Shown here: positions 1 through 7,019 of the stretch, piece by piece
How positions within the stretch are numbered: position 1 is the stretch's first letter
Layout: each line of letters begins with the position of its first letter
NCBI GenBank assembly: GCA_017989775.1
Contig: JAGNPF010000003.1
Location: 1 to 11,023, forward strand
Reading direction: 5' to 3'
Source of the DNA: Flavobacterium sp.
GTDB taxonomy: Bacteria; Bacteroidota; Bacteroidia; Flavobacteriales; Flavobacteriaceae
Length of the DNA: 11,023 bases
Notes under the pieces: generated by a model
The model's input: only the letters and a program-made list of their open reading frames with translations
What the model was told of the DNA's origin: nothing
Database searches by the model: none
Translations under genes and position numbers: made by a program

Positions 1-229
1 GAAAAAGGAAAATATGATTTTTGGAAAAATGCTCCAAATATTCGGCTCTGCCCAAAACACCTTCCCAAACCAAATCCGAAAAAACATCCAATTCTTGCTC
101 GGCAACTTCTGGTTTTTCTGCTTTCAATGTATCCCATTCCGCCTTGTCGATGGATTGGGTCGCCAGAAAAGTACTAAATTCTTGATGTAATTCTTCGAAT
201 TGTTCTTTGGTTAATCGAGTATATTTCAT
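1..229 (-). CDS. DUF6495-like protein (5' part, runs off the window)
   Basis: The reading frame opens at an ATG (complement of 227-229) and stays open to the window edge, giving the first 76 residues and no stop. The protein begins MKYTRLTKEQFEEL and is acidic and rich in Glu and aromatic residues, with a segment reading DVFSDLVWEGVL near residues 48-59. From memory this matches small soluble proteins of Flavobacteriaceae annotated as DUF6495; their function is not known. I see no signal peptide or membrane segment in the visible part. It has the same orientation as the ribosomal operon upstream, but a strong terminator (319-346) separates them, so it probably has its own promoter. Its leader is packed with inverted repeats, described separately. 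The coding call is firm; the family name rests on recall only. Confidence 0.75.
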   Translation of the reverse strand, partial: MKYTRLTKEQFEELHQEFSTFLATQSIDKAEWDTLKAEKPEVAEQELDVFSDLVWEGVLGRAEYLEHFSKNHIFLF

Positions 230-231
230 AT

Positions 232-271
232 ATGCTGAATTTATTTCAGCATCTTTTTTCCATAAAGATGC
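232..271 (-). promoter_or_regulatory. Two overlapping, mutually exclusive hairpins just before the DUF6495-like start codon
   Basis: An 8-bp perfect inverted repeat (ATGCTGAA / TTCAGCAT, 5-nt loop) occupies 232-252 and ends two bases before the start codon. A second 8-bp perfect repeat (GCATCTTT / AAAGATGC, 7-nt loop) occupies 249-271. They share bases 249-252, so RNA could fold only one at a time. In the transcript the distal hairpin (249-271) would form first and the start-codon-proximal one later. This arrangement could control translation initiation, or the repeats could be protein-binding sites in DNA. The repeats are seen directly; any regulatory role is inference. Confidence 0.4.
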
Positions 272-293
272 TCTTATTATATCTAAATTAAAG

Positions 294-314
294 AATCTGA
301 AATAAATTCAGATT
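294..314. repeat. Inverted repeat sharing a 15-bp core with the 232-252 hairpin
   Basis: The sequence AATCTGA / TCAGATT with a 7-nt AT loop forms a perfect 7-bp stem. Its inner 15 bases (297-311) are the exact reverse complement of the inner 15 bases of the 232-252 repeat (235-249, CTGAATTTATTTCAG). The two centres are about 62 bp apart, close to six helical turns. It lies between the rplI terminator and the DUF6495-like gene. It may be the second half of a paired operator, or an extra hairpin behind the terminator. Confidence 0.45.
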
Positions 315-318
315 AAAC

Positions 319-346
319 AAAAAAAATCCCGATTTTCATCGGGATT
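319..346 (-). terminator. Intrinsic terminator of the rpsF-rpsR-rplI operon
   Basis: On the minus strand an 8-bp perfect stem (AATCCCGA / TCGGGATT, 6-nt loop, 325-346) is followed directly by a run of eight T residues (complement of 319-326). It lies about 20 bp after the rplI stop codon. The GC core plus T tract is the classic rho-independent form and fits the end of the ribosomal protein operon. Confidence 0.88.
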
Positions 347-367
347 CTAATTTTATAGTTTTAGAAA

Positions 368-811
368 TTATGCTTTTTCAGCAACAATTTCATAAGCCAA
401 TTCCACTACTACATCTCTGTGTAAACGGATGCTTGCAGCATATTTACCAGTACGTTTAACGATACCGCTAGTAATGAATTTTCTTTCGATTGATTGACCT
501 GCTTTTTCCAAAGCTTCGGCAATATCGATATTAGTGATAGATCCAAAAAGTTTTTCTCCACCCGCTTTTGCGAAAATTTTGATTTCCAAAGCTTTCAAAG
601 TTTCAGCCAATGCTTTTGCGTCTGCAACGATTTTGGCTTCTTTGTGGGCTCTTTGTTTCAAGTTTTCAGCCAATACTTTCTTTGCAGAAGGCGTAGCCAA
701 TTGAGCGAATCCTTGAGGAATTAAAAAGTTACGACCGTATCCGTTTTTCACATTTACTACATCGTCTTTAAAACCTAAATTTTGAACATCTTTTTTTAAA
801 ATCAATTCCAT
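368..811 (-). CDS. rplI: 50S ribosomal protein L9
   Basis: This 147-residue protein is a full-length bL9, which binds 23S rRNA near the L1 stalk and helps maintain translational fidelity. The N-terminal domain starts MELILKKDVQNLGFKDD and carries the L9 signature GYGRNFLIPQGFA at about residues 24-36. A Lys/Ala/Glu-rich connecting helix follows (about 40-75), then the C-terminal domain with GGEKLFGSIT (about 84-93). The length agrees with the usual bacterial 147-150 residues. It is the last gene of rpsF-rpsR-rplI, 67 bp after rpsR, and is followed by a strong terminator. The rpsR-rplI gap contains only a weak 5-bp inverted repeat (859-871) and no convincing promoter, so co-transcription is likely. 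Confidence 0.97.
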   Translation of the reverse strand: MELILKKDVQNLGFKDDVVNVKNGYGRNFLIPQGFAQLATPSAKKVLAENLKQRAHKEAKIVADAKALAETLKALEIKIFAKAGGEKLFGSITNIDIAEALEKAGQSIERKFITSGIVKRTGKYAASIRLHRDVVVELAYEIVAEKA

Positions 812-878
812 GTTGTTGTCCTTGTTTATAGAAGTTAGGTTTCATTTTACCGAAAACCAACAACTTTTGTTTTTTATA

Positions 879-1175
879 TTATTTTAATAAATCGGCCACG
901 TATGGCATTAAAGCCAAGTGACGAGCTCTTTTTACAGCCACGGACACTTTTCTTTGGTATTTCAATGAAGTTCCTGTTAAACGACGAGGAAGAATTTTTC
1001 CTTGCTCGTTTACGAATTTCAATAAGAAATCAGCATCTTTATAATCTACATATTTGATACCTGATTTTTTGAAACGACAATACTTTTTAGTTTTGTTGGT
1101 TTCTATGTTCAAAGGCGTAAGATATCTGATATCTCCGTCTTTTTTTCCTGAAGCAGATTGTTGTAATGTTGCCAT
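879..1175 (-). CDS. rpsR: 30S ribosomal protein S18
   Basis: This 98-residue protein is bS18, which pairs with S6 in the platform of the small ribosomal subunit. The core features are present: [17 protein letters not shown] at about residues 31-47, and [17 protein letters not shown] followed by a basic stretch ([21 protein letters not shown]). An N-terminal extension of about 20 residues makes it longer than the 75-residue E. coli protein, as I recall for Bacteroidota S18. The start lies only 5 bp after the rpsF stop, so the two genes are translationally close. No ssb or priB gene sits between them, unlike the B. subtilis and E. coli arrangements. Confidence 0.97.
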   Translation of the reverse strand: MATLQQSASGKKDGDIRYLTPLNIETNKTKKYCRFKKSGIKYVDYKDADFLLKFVNEQGKILPRRLTGTSLKYQRKVSVAVKRARHLALMPYVADLLK

Positions 1176-1180
1176 GATAA

Positions 1181-1522
1181 TTAAGCTTTTTGAGATTTAA
1201 GTTTCGCTCTTCTTCTTTCAGCCCAAGAGATGGCATGTTTGTCAAGACTTACAGTTAAGAAACGCATAACTCTTTCGTCACGTCTGAATTCAGTTTCAAA
1301 AGCAATAAGAACTTCTCCTGATACTTTAAATTCGAACAAGTGGTAAAAACCAGATTTTTTGTTTTGGATTTCGTAAGCCATTTTTTTCAGACCCCAATCC
1401 TCTTTAGACACCATTTCAGCTCCTCTAGACGTAAGAAATTCTTCAAATTTGCTTACTGTTTCCTTTACCTGAACTTCAGATAAAACGGGATTTAAAATGA
1501 AAACAGTTTCATAATGATTCAT
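1181..1522 (-). CDS. rpsF: 30S ribosomal protein S6
   Basis: This 113-residue protein is bS6, the partner of S18 in the 30S platform. It begins [16 protein letters not shown], the normal S6 N-terminus, and contains [20 protein letters not shown] and the [16 protein letters not shown] segment typical of the family. An in-frame ATG 14 codons upstream (complement of 1562-1564) is rejected: it lies at the predicted -7 promoter element and so would not be in the mRNA, and the 14 extra residues have no match to S6. This is the first gene of the S6-S18-L9 operon. The predicted leader is only about 25 nt of A/T-rich sequence with no evident S6:S18-binding hairpin, so the autoregulation known in other phyla is not apparent here. 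Confidence 0.97.
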   Translation of the reverse strand: MNHYETVFILNPVLSEVQVKETVSKFEEFLTSRGAEMVSKEDWGLKKMAYEIQNKKSGFYHLFEFKVSGEVLIAFETEFRRDERVMRFLTVSLDKHAISWAERRRAKLKSQKA

Positions 1523-1551
1523 AAAATATTTATTTATTGTTAAATTGGGCG

Positions 1552-1581
1552 CAAAAGTAATCATTTAATTTTAATAAACAA
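1552..1581 (-). promoter_or_regulatory. Bacteroidota-type promoter of rpsF-rpsR-rplI
   Basis: On the minus strand a -33 TTG (complement of 1579-1581) and a -7 element TACTTTTG (complement of 1552-1559) are separated by exactly 19 bp. This matches the published Flavobacterium/Bacteroides consensus of TTG and TAnnTTTG. Transcription would start near 1546, leaving a leader of about 25 nt. The same TACTTTTGCG string with the same 19-bp spacing precedes kduI, which supports both calls. Confidence 0.82.
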
Positions 1582-1629
1582 ACGGAATTGAATTTAATTC
1601 GTTGTAATACAAAAAAAACCGATAAAGAT

Positions 1630-1660
1630 TTGGTTTTTAGAAAAATACAAATTACTTTTA
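1630..1660 (+). promoter_or_regulatory. Possible promoter of the LytTR regulator gene
   Basis: A TTG at 1630-1632 is followed after 20 bp by TACTTTTA (1653-1660), which matches TAnnTTTG at all but the last base. A start near 1667 would give a leader of about 23 nt before the ATG at 1690, similar to the rpsF leader. The one mismatch in the -7 element makes this a tentative call. The -33 elements of the two divergent promoters are about 50 bp apart. Confidence 0.42.
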
Positions 1661-1689
1661 CTAACCCGAATCTTAAAAAACGAATATTT

Positions 1690-2385
1690 ATGAAACTAAA
1701 TTGTGTAGTTGTAGATGATAGTTCCATTCAAAGAATGATTATCACAAAGTTAGTAAATAATCACCCAAACTTACATTTAATAGGTGATTTTTCCAATGCA
1801 ATTGAAGCAAGAGGGTGTATGACCACACACAATGTGGACTTGATCTTTTTAGATATTGAAATGCCAGTCATTAGTGGTTTCGATTTTTTGGATGGTTTAA
1901 AAACCAAGCCCCAAATCATCTTCATCACTTCAAAGGCAGAGTATGCCATGAAAGCATTTGATTATGACGCCACCGACTACCTTCAGAAGCCAATAGCAAT
2001 TGATAGATTTAACGCCTCCGTAAAAAGAGCCATCGATTTACAGATGTTGCGTTCCGAAACCCATGAAGAAGACGGGGAACACATTTTTATCAAAAGCAAC
2101 CTTAAAAAATTAAAGATTTTCACTTCCAAAATAAAATGGATTGAAGCTTTTGGCGATTATGTGAAAGTAGTGACCGAAGACGACAGCAACTTGGTTCTCT
2201 CTACTATGAAATCTTTCGAAAAAGACCTTTCAAAAGATAAATTCGTCAGGGTGCACAAGTCCTACATTATTAACATAGACAAAGTGGAACGTTTCAACAG
2301 TCGATTTGCCGAAATTGGAATCACCAAAATTCCTTTGAGCAGACACAAAAAAGAAGATTTAGTTAGAGCTCTGGCCATCAACTAA
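1690..2385 (+). CDS. LytTR-family response regulator (orphan)
   Basis: This 231-residue transcription factor has a CheY-like receiver domain (about residues 3-115) and a C-terminal LytTR DNA-binding domain (about 130-228). In the receiver I see the acidic pair D9-D10, the predicted phosphate-accepting D55 in FLDIEMP, T80 in FITSK and the conserved K100-P101 in YLQKP. The LytTR half contains WIEAFGDYVKV and FVRVHKSYIIN, hallmarks of the fold. The ATG at 1690 is chosen because MKLNCVVVDDS is a normal receiver start; a longer frame from a TTG at 1588 would add 34 residues with no homology. No histidine kinase gene is nearby, so the partner, probably a LytS/YehU-type kinase, must be elsewhere. 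The gene is divergent from rpsF, and its end overlaps the end of priA by 4 bp. Confidence 0.93.
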   Translation: MKLNCVVVDDSSIQRMIITKLVNNHPNLHLIGDFSNAIEARGCMTTHNVDLIFLDIEMPVISGFDFLDGLKTKPQIIFITSKAEYAMKAFDYDATDYLQKPIAIDRFNASVKRAIDLQMLRSETHEEDGEHIFIKSNLKKLKIFTSKIKWIEAFGDYVKVVTEDDSNLVLSTMKSFEKDLSKDKFVRVHKSYIINIDKVERFNSRFAEIGITKIPLSRHKKEDLVRALAIN

Positions 2386-4832
2386 TAAAAATCGACATTC
2401 ACGGCTACTTTTATAGCCCTGTATTGCGCAATAGCTTCAAAACTATTCAGTATTTTCTGGATAGTTTTTTTTGTGCCTTGCAGCGACTGGTTGGTCGGTA
2501 TTTTTACCATTATTGTCCTGATGTATTCATTGCGGATTCGGGAAATAGGTGGTTCTTCAGGCCCCAGGACCGGAATCGTAAAACTTTGCTTCATCACTTG
2601 GTACAACCACATCGAGCCTTCTTTGAGCTTGTCAAAATCCCGGTGTTTCAAAGTCAATTTCACGAGTTTATAATAAGGCGGATAATGGTAAATTTGCCTG
2701 TCGTACAATTGCTCCTTATACATTCCCGCATAATCACTGTTCACCACTTGCTGAATTGTGTTGTGGTCCGGATTGTAGGTTTGAATGATTACTTTTCCTT
2801 GCTTTTCCGAGCGACCCGAGCGACCGGAAACTTGCGTCATCATTTGATAACTTCTTTCGAAAGCCCTGAAATCGGGATGATACAACATGTTGTCGGCATT
2901 CATGATCCCCACCAAACTCACGTTGTCAAAATCCAATCCTTTGGCCAACATTTGGGTTCCCACCAAAACATCCATTTCTCGATTCTTAAAACTGTCGATG
3001 ATTTTTTCGAAACCAAATTTACCCCGAGTCGTGTCCTGATCCATTCGACCAATTTTGGTATTGGGAAACAATTCGACCAATTCTTGCTGAATTTGTTCCG
3101 TACCAAAGCCTTTGGTAGTCAAATCAACACTTGAACAAATATGACAATTGGTTGGTTTAGCCATAGAATAGCCGCAATAATGACAACGCAACTGGTTTTT
3201 GTGTTTGTGATAGGTCAAACTCACGTCGCATTGTGGACATTGGGGCACGTGACCACAAGTCAAGCATTCGATAATAGGTGAAAATCCCCTACGGTTTTGA
3301 AACAAAATAACTTGTTCGCCCAAAGATAAAGCAGTCGTAATATTCTCTATCAAGGTATCACTGAAATGACCCGACATTTTCTTGCGGAAATATTTGTCCT
3401 TCAAATCCACCAACTCAATTTCAGGCATCCTGACATTGCCGTATCTTTTGAAAATTTCGACCAAGCCATATTTGCCCGATTGGGCATTATAATAGGTTTC
3501 GATACTTGGCGTGGCCGAACCCAACAACACTTTTGCCTTGTGACTATTGGCCAAAACAATCGAAGCATCCCTGGCGTGATAACGCGGTGCGGGATCCACT
3601 TGCTTGAAAGTTTGTTCGTGCTCTTCATCGACAATAACCAATCCCAAATTGGAAAAAGGCAAAAACAAAGCCGACCTGGCTCCAATGACAATTTGGGCTT
3701 TCGGTGACCGTTCCAAAACTTGTTGCCACACTTCCACCCTTTCGTTATTGCTGTATTTCGAATGATAAACCGCCACTTTATTGCCAAAATAATCCCTTAA
3801 TCTTGCCACCAATTGGGTTGTCAGGGCAATTTCGGGCAACAAATAAAGCACTTGTTTTTCTTTCTTAATATACTCTTCAATTAGTTTTATATATATTTCG
3901 GTTTTTCCGCTGGAAGTCACTCCGTGCAAGAGACAGACTTCTTTTTGGATAAAACTGTTTTTAATTTCATCGAAAGCCGTTTGCTGGGCTTCGCTCAACT
4001 GGAGTTGTTCTTCCTTGGTTTTTCCCGAGAAATTGACGCGATCCACTTGAATGTAATACTCCTCGAAAATCTCTTTTTCAATCAATGTTTTTATGATTGT
4101 TGAAGTAGAATTTGCTGCCTCAATCAACTTTTTGACACTAATCGGCTTTTTCTCCGAAGCGCTCAATTGAAAATAGCTCAAGACAATTGCTTTCTGCTTG
4201 TTGGCATTTTTAAGAATTTCAAGCAATTCATTCAGTCCTTCATTCGATTCATATTTAGAGTGCAATTTTACGTAACGAACGAGTTTCGGGGCATAAGTTT
4301 CCTGAACTTCTTCCTGAAGTACCAGAATATTCTTGTCCACCAATTTTTGGATAACCGGAAAAATATTCTTCTTGTTCAAAATATGCATGATATCCTGTAC
4401 CTTCAAGGAACTTTGCTGCTGCAAGGCTTCATAAATAAGGTATTCTTCGTCCGAAAGCAGACTTTCATCCACAAATCCGTCTTGCTTTTGGGAAATTATG
4501 GTTTCGCTTTCCAGCAAAAGTGCCGAAGGCATGGCTCCACGATACACATCGCCAATGGCACACATATAATAGGAAGCAATCCACCGCCAATGGGCAATTT
4601 GAATTTCGGTGACTATGGGTTTTTCGTCGAGGATTTGGTGAATTTCCTTGGCATCGTACAAAGCGGGTTTGTTTTCATGGGTTTCGATAACCAATGCCGT
4701 GTAGATTTTGCTTTTGCCGAAAGGCACAGCAACCCGCATCCCTTTTTTGATGTAATGGTACTCGGTTTCGGAAACGCTGTAGGTAAACGTTTTGGCAAGG
4801 GAAAGCGGCAAAATTACTTCAACAAAATACAT
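2382..4832 (-). CDS. priA: Primosomal protein N' (replication restart helicase PriA)
   Basis: This 816-residue protein is a full-length PriA, the 3'-5' superfamily 2 helicase that recognises stalled forks and reloads the replisome. The N-terminal fork-binding domain begins MYFVEVILPLSLAKTFTYSV. The helicase core has Walker A GVTSSGKT (304-311), LLPEIALTTQ (331-340), Walker B DEEH (402-405) and LLGSATPS (436-443). Eight zinc-binding cysteines lie at 523, 526, 532, 535, 550, 553, 563 and 566. The C-terminal helicase motifs VLVGTQMLAKGLDFDNV and QVSGRSGR follow, and the DNA-binding C-terminal domain ends with VNVDFY. No key residue is missing. It lies 53 bp after the YihY-family gene in the same direction, and its stop overlaps the stop of the convergent LytTR gene. 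Confidence 0.97.
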   Translation of the reverse strand: MYFVEVILPLSLAKTFTYSVSETEYHYIKKGMRVAVPFGKSKIYTALVIETHENKPALYDAKEIHQILDEKPIVTEIQIAHWRWIASYYMCAIGDVYRGAMPSALLLESETIISQKQDGFVDESLLSDEEYLIYEALQQQSSLKVQDIMHILNKKNIFPVIQKLVDKNILVLQEEVQETYAPKLVRYVKLHSKYESNEGLNELLEILKNANKQKAIVLSYFQLSASEKKPISVKKLIEAANSTSTIIKTLIEKEIFEEYYIQVDRVNFSGKTKEEQLQLSEAQQTAFDEIKNSFIQKEVCLLHGVTSSGKTEIYIKLIEEYIKKEKQVLYLLPEIALTTQLVARLRDYFGNKVAVYHSKYSNNERVEVWQQVLERSPKAQIVIGARSALFLPFSNLGLVIVDEEHEQTFKQVDPAPRYHARDASIVLANSHKAKVLLGSATPSIETYYNAQSGKYGLVEIFKRYGNVRMPEIELVDLKDKYFRKKMSGHFSDTLIENITTALSLGEQVILFQNRRGFSPIIECLTCGHVPQCPQCDVSLTYHKHKNQLRCHYCGYSMAKPTNCHICSSVDLTTKGFGTEQIQQELVELFPNTKIGRMDQDTTRGKFGFEKIIDSFKNREMDVLVGTQMLAKGLDFDNVSLVGIMNADNMLYHPDFRAFERSYQMMTQVSGRSGRSEKQGKVIIQTYNPDHNTIQQVVNSDYAGMYKEQLYDRQIYHYPPYYKLVKLTLKHRDFDKLKEGSMWLYQVMKQSFTIPVLGPEEPPISRIRNEYIRTIMVKIPTNQSLQGTKKTIQKILNSFEAIAQYRAIKVAVNVDFY

Positions 4833-4885
4833 TGGGAATTGGATTTTTTGGATTCAAAAAAAATATTTTCTCTTTGGGCAATCAA

Positions 4886-5812
4886 TTAATGAGAGTTCTT
4901 TTTATTCCTCAATTTTTTTATGGAAGCATTCAACTCAAAACCAAGAAGCAGAATGGCGCAGTTTATCCAAATATAAAACATCATGATCAACAATGTTCCG
5001 ATAGAACCATACAATTCGTTGTATTTTGAAAATCGAATGACCCAAATTCCAAAAAAATAGGAATCCAGAATCACCAAAATAGTCGTAAAAACCGAACCTA
5101 TGGAAATAAAAGCACTGTCTTTGTCATGGGTGGTTCCAAACTTGAAAAGGATGGATATCGTGATTAAAATCATCAAAATCACGAAGGCATACCGTCCTAA
5201 AATTATCAACGGAATCTGATCACTCAACACATCCTGAATCATTGTCATTTGGATAAAAACTTCGAAAACCACGATTATCGCCACGGTTACCAACAACAAA
5301 ACCGACAAAACCAAGGACATTCCCAATGCCACAAAATATTGGTGCAAAAAACCTCGTTTAATCAGCACGTGTTTGGAAGATTCAAACCCACCCAAAATAC
5401 CGTTCAACCCATTGGCCATCAAGAAAATGGACAATATAAATCCGGTGGAAAGCAATCCAGAATGACTGTTGTTCAAAATATCATTGATGATATTCGCAAT
5501 CGCATCATACGTATTGGGCGGAACCCCGTCTTTTACAAACTCCAAGAAATCAGCCTGGAAACCCTCAATGGGAATGTAAGGTATGAGATTCAAAATGAAC
5601 AAGGCAAAAGGAAACAACGCCATAAAAAAGCTGAACGCAATGGCACTGGCGTGATAAGAAAAAGCGCTTTCCGCAATCCCCAGCCCATACAATTCCAACA
5701 AATCATAAAAAGAAATTCCTTGCAACCAAGCCAACTTTATCTTTTTCAATGGCCGAACCAAATTGCGCAGGACGGGAATTCTCTCTATTCTTTCTTCTAT
5801 TTCTTTACTCAT
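4886..5812 (-). CDS. YihY/BrkB-family inner-membrane protein
   Basis: This 308-residue protein has six hydrophobic segments at about residues 56-80, 119-141, 161-186, 203-224, 236-256 and 271-292. The family-typical segment SAIAFSFFMALFPF is at about 56-69, and a well-conserved ending, YNELYGSIGTLLIMMFYIW then LLLGFELNA, at about 264-295. The N-terminus (1-30) and the tail after 296 are basic and charged, as expected for cytoplasmic ends. The family was once mislabelled as RNase BN; it is better described as an integral membrane protein of uncertain function, with transport suggested. It has the same orientation as priA (53 bp downstream) and nadC (126 bp upstream), so it may share transcripts with both. 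Confidence 0.92.
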   Translation of the reverse strand: MSKEIEERIERIPVLRNLVRPLKKIKLAWLQGISFYDLLELYGLGIAESAFSYHASAIAFSFFMALFPFALFILNLIPYIPIEGFQADFLEFVKDGVPPNTYDAIANIINDILNNSHSGLLSTGFILSIFLMANGLNGILGGFESSKHVLIKRGFLHQYFVALGMSLVLSVLLLVTVAIIVVFEVFIQMTMIQDVLSDQIPLIILGRYAFVILMILITISILFKFGTTHDKDSAFISIGSVFTTILVILDSYFFGIWVIRFSKYNELYGSIGTLLIMMFYIWINCAILLLGFELNASIKKLRNKKNSH

Positions 5813-5859
5813 TATTTTTGATTTCGGGTTGAGGGCAGGTTTGTTCCGAAGTTTGGGGA

Positions 5860-5930
5860 GCAGGTTACAGGTTAAAATATTTATAAAAATTCATCTAATT
5901 ATCTTTTGAAATCTGCAAACTGAAACCTGC
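5860..5930. repeat. Imperfect inverted repeat in the nadC-yihY gap
   Basis: Two 14-bp arms, 5860-5873 (GCAGGTTACAGGTT) and 5917-5930 (AAACTGAAACCTGC), are inverted copies of each other with 12 of 14 positions matching, separated by 43 bp of AT-rich DNA. A further partial copy, GCAGGTTTG, lies at 5834-5842. The arms are more GC-rich than their surroundings. It may be a dispersed intergenic repeat unit or a weak transcript-end structure after nadC; there is no T tract for a normal terminator. Confidence 0.5.
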
Positions 5931-5938
5931 TATCTTAA

Positions 5939-6796
5939 TTAAAAAGCCTTCAAACTTAAATCCATATTATAAATTGAATGGGTCAATGCACCGGACGAAA
6001 TGTAATTGACCCCACATTCGGCATAACTGCGAATCGTGTTTTCGTTGATGTTTCCGGAGGATTCCGTTTGGCATTTATCCCCGATTAAAGCTACGGCTTT
6101 TTTAGTATCTTCAAAATCGAGATTGTCTATCAAAATTCTGTAAATGCCTTCATTTTCGAGAATTTCCTTGACTTCATCCAGATTTCTGGCTTCGACAATG
6201 ATTTTCAAGTCCAGATTTTTTTCTTTAAGATAAGCCTTGGTTTTGGCTATGGCCAATGTAATCCCGCCGGCAAAATCGTTGTGGTTGTCCTTGAGCATTA
6301 TCATGTCGTAAAGCGCAAAACGATGGTTTTCGCCGCCACCTATCGTAACCGCCCATTTTTCGCAAGCCCTGAATCCGGGAGTAGTTTTACGGGTATCCAG
6401 AATTTTGGTATTGGTTCCTTCCAGCAAATCGACATATTTTTTGGTTTTGGTGGCAATGGCACTCATTCGTTGCATAGAATTTAGCAACAAGCGTTCAGAT
6501 TTCAGGATGGACTGTGAACTTCCCGAAACATGAAAGACCACATCTCCTTTTTTCACGGGAGTTCCATCGGCAATAAAAGTTTCCATCTGCAAAGTTGGGT
6601 CTACATATTCGAGAATCATTTTGGCGAAAGCCACACCAGCAATCACGCCGTCTTCTTTTACCAAAAGTTTTGCTTTTCCAGTTGCAGTTGCCGGAATACA
6701 GGCCAAAGAACTGTGGTCGCCCTCGCCTACGTCTTCACGAATGCCGTTTTGTATTATGAGTTGTAATTCGTTTTCGAATTGTGTTTTGCTAATCAT
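5939..6796 (-). CDS. nadC: Nicotinate-nucleotide pyrophosphorylase (carboxylating)
   Basis: This 285-residue enzyme is quinolinate phosphoribosyltransferase, which converts quinolinate and PRPP to nicotinate mononucleotide, CO2 and pyrophosphate in de novo NAD synthesis. Family motifs appear in order: REDVGEGDHSS (about 20-30), the substrate-binding LDTRKTTPGFR (133-143), GGGENHR (153-159), MLKDNH (167-172), and the phosphate-binding ESSGNI (245-250) with YISSGALTHS (265-274). The length is normal and no key residue seems lost. nadA and nadB are not in the window, so the pathway genes are not clustered here. The ATG at 6794-6796 gives the expected short N-terminal helix. It is the first minus-strand gene in this stretch and faces away from the lipoprotein gene. 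Confidence 0.96.
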   Translation of the reverse strand: MISKTQFENELQLIIQNGIREDVGEGDHSSLACIPATATGKAKLLVKEDGVIAGVAFAKMILEYVDPTLQMETFIADGTPVKKGDVVFHVSGSSQSILKSERLLLNSMQRMSAIATKTKKYVDLLEGTNTKILDTRKTTPGFRACEKWAVTIGGGENHRFALYDMIMLKDNHNDFAGGITLAIAKTKAYLKEKNLDLKIIVEARNLDEVKEILENEGIYRILIDNLDFEDTKKAVALIGDKCQTESSGNINENTIRSYAECGVNYISSGALTHSIYNMDLSLKAF

Positions 6797-6871
6797 TTTA
6801 TGATAAAATTTAGAGAATGCTAAAGTAGGATTTATTTCGTGTATTTAAAAATTTGTCGCGGGGTTCTTTGA

Positions 6872-6905
6872 CAAAATTAAGGAATAAAACTCTTCAAGAA
6901 AACAA
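6872..6905 (-). promoter_or_regulatory. Possible nadC promoter
   Basis: On the minus strand, TAATTTTG (complement of 6872-6879) matches the -7 consensus TAnnTTTG exactly. The nearest usable -33 TTG (complement of 6903-6905) is 23 bp away, at the long end of the accepted range; another TTG is only 15 bp away. A start near 6866 would give a leader of about 70 nt. Tentative because of the spacing. Confidence 0.33.
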
Positions 6906-6963
6906 GCTTTGCCATTGGGATTTACAGAAATTACAATTAACAAATAAATAGCAATCCAAATCT

Positions 6964-6993
6964 ATGCCCCTATGATTTAAAATACTATATTTG
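6964..6993 (+). promoter_or_regulatory. Probable promoter of the tandem-motif lipoprotein gene
   Basis: TATATTTG at 6986-6993 is an exact match to the Bacteroidota -7 element TAnnTTTG. At the ideal 19-bp distance upstream the sequence is ATG (6964-6966), one base off the -33 TTG. The predicted start near 7000 would leave a leader of about 20 nt before the ATG at 7020, like the other promoters in this window. Confidence 0.5.
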
Positions 6994-7019
6994 AAATCAA
7001 TAACCCAAAACCGACATTT

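Noticed and set aside
859..871. Short 5-bp inverted repeat in the rpsR-rplI gap as a terminator or attenuator
   Set aside because: The stem is too short and AT-rich to be meaningful, and rpsR and rplI are expected to be co-transcribed.
1523..1551. S6:S18-binding autoregulatory RNA leader before rpsF
   Set aside because: The predicted leader is only about 25 nt, A/T-rich, with no stem-loop of the kind described for S6:S18 leaders in other phyla.
1523..1564. Upstream ATG that would extend S6 by 14 residues
   Set aside because: The ATG lies at the predicted -7 element, upstream of the expected transcript start, and the extension does not resemble S6.
1588..1689. TTG-initiated 34-residue extension of the LytTR regulator
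   Set aside because: The receiver domain begins normally at the ATG at 1690, and the extra residues are AT-rich upstream sequence containing the probable promoter.
4167..4889. Long open frame of 240 codons on the plus strand, antisense to priA, and other plus-strand frames at 2424-3134 and 3366-3707
   Set aside because: They lie within priA, which has all family motifs in frame. The antisense translations are low in recognisable motifs and look like shadows of its codon bias.
5951..5958. TAAGTTTG on the minus strand inside the nadC 3' end as a promoter for the YihY-family gene
   Set aside because: It matches the -7 consensus, but the nearest -33 TTG is 25 bp away, the site is in coding sequence, and it is about 140 bp from the start codon. 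One chance match of this kind is expected in AT-rich DNA.
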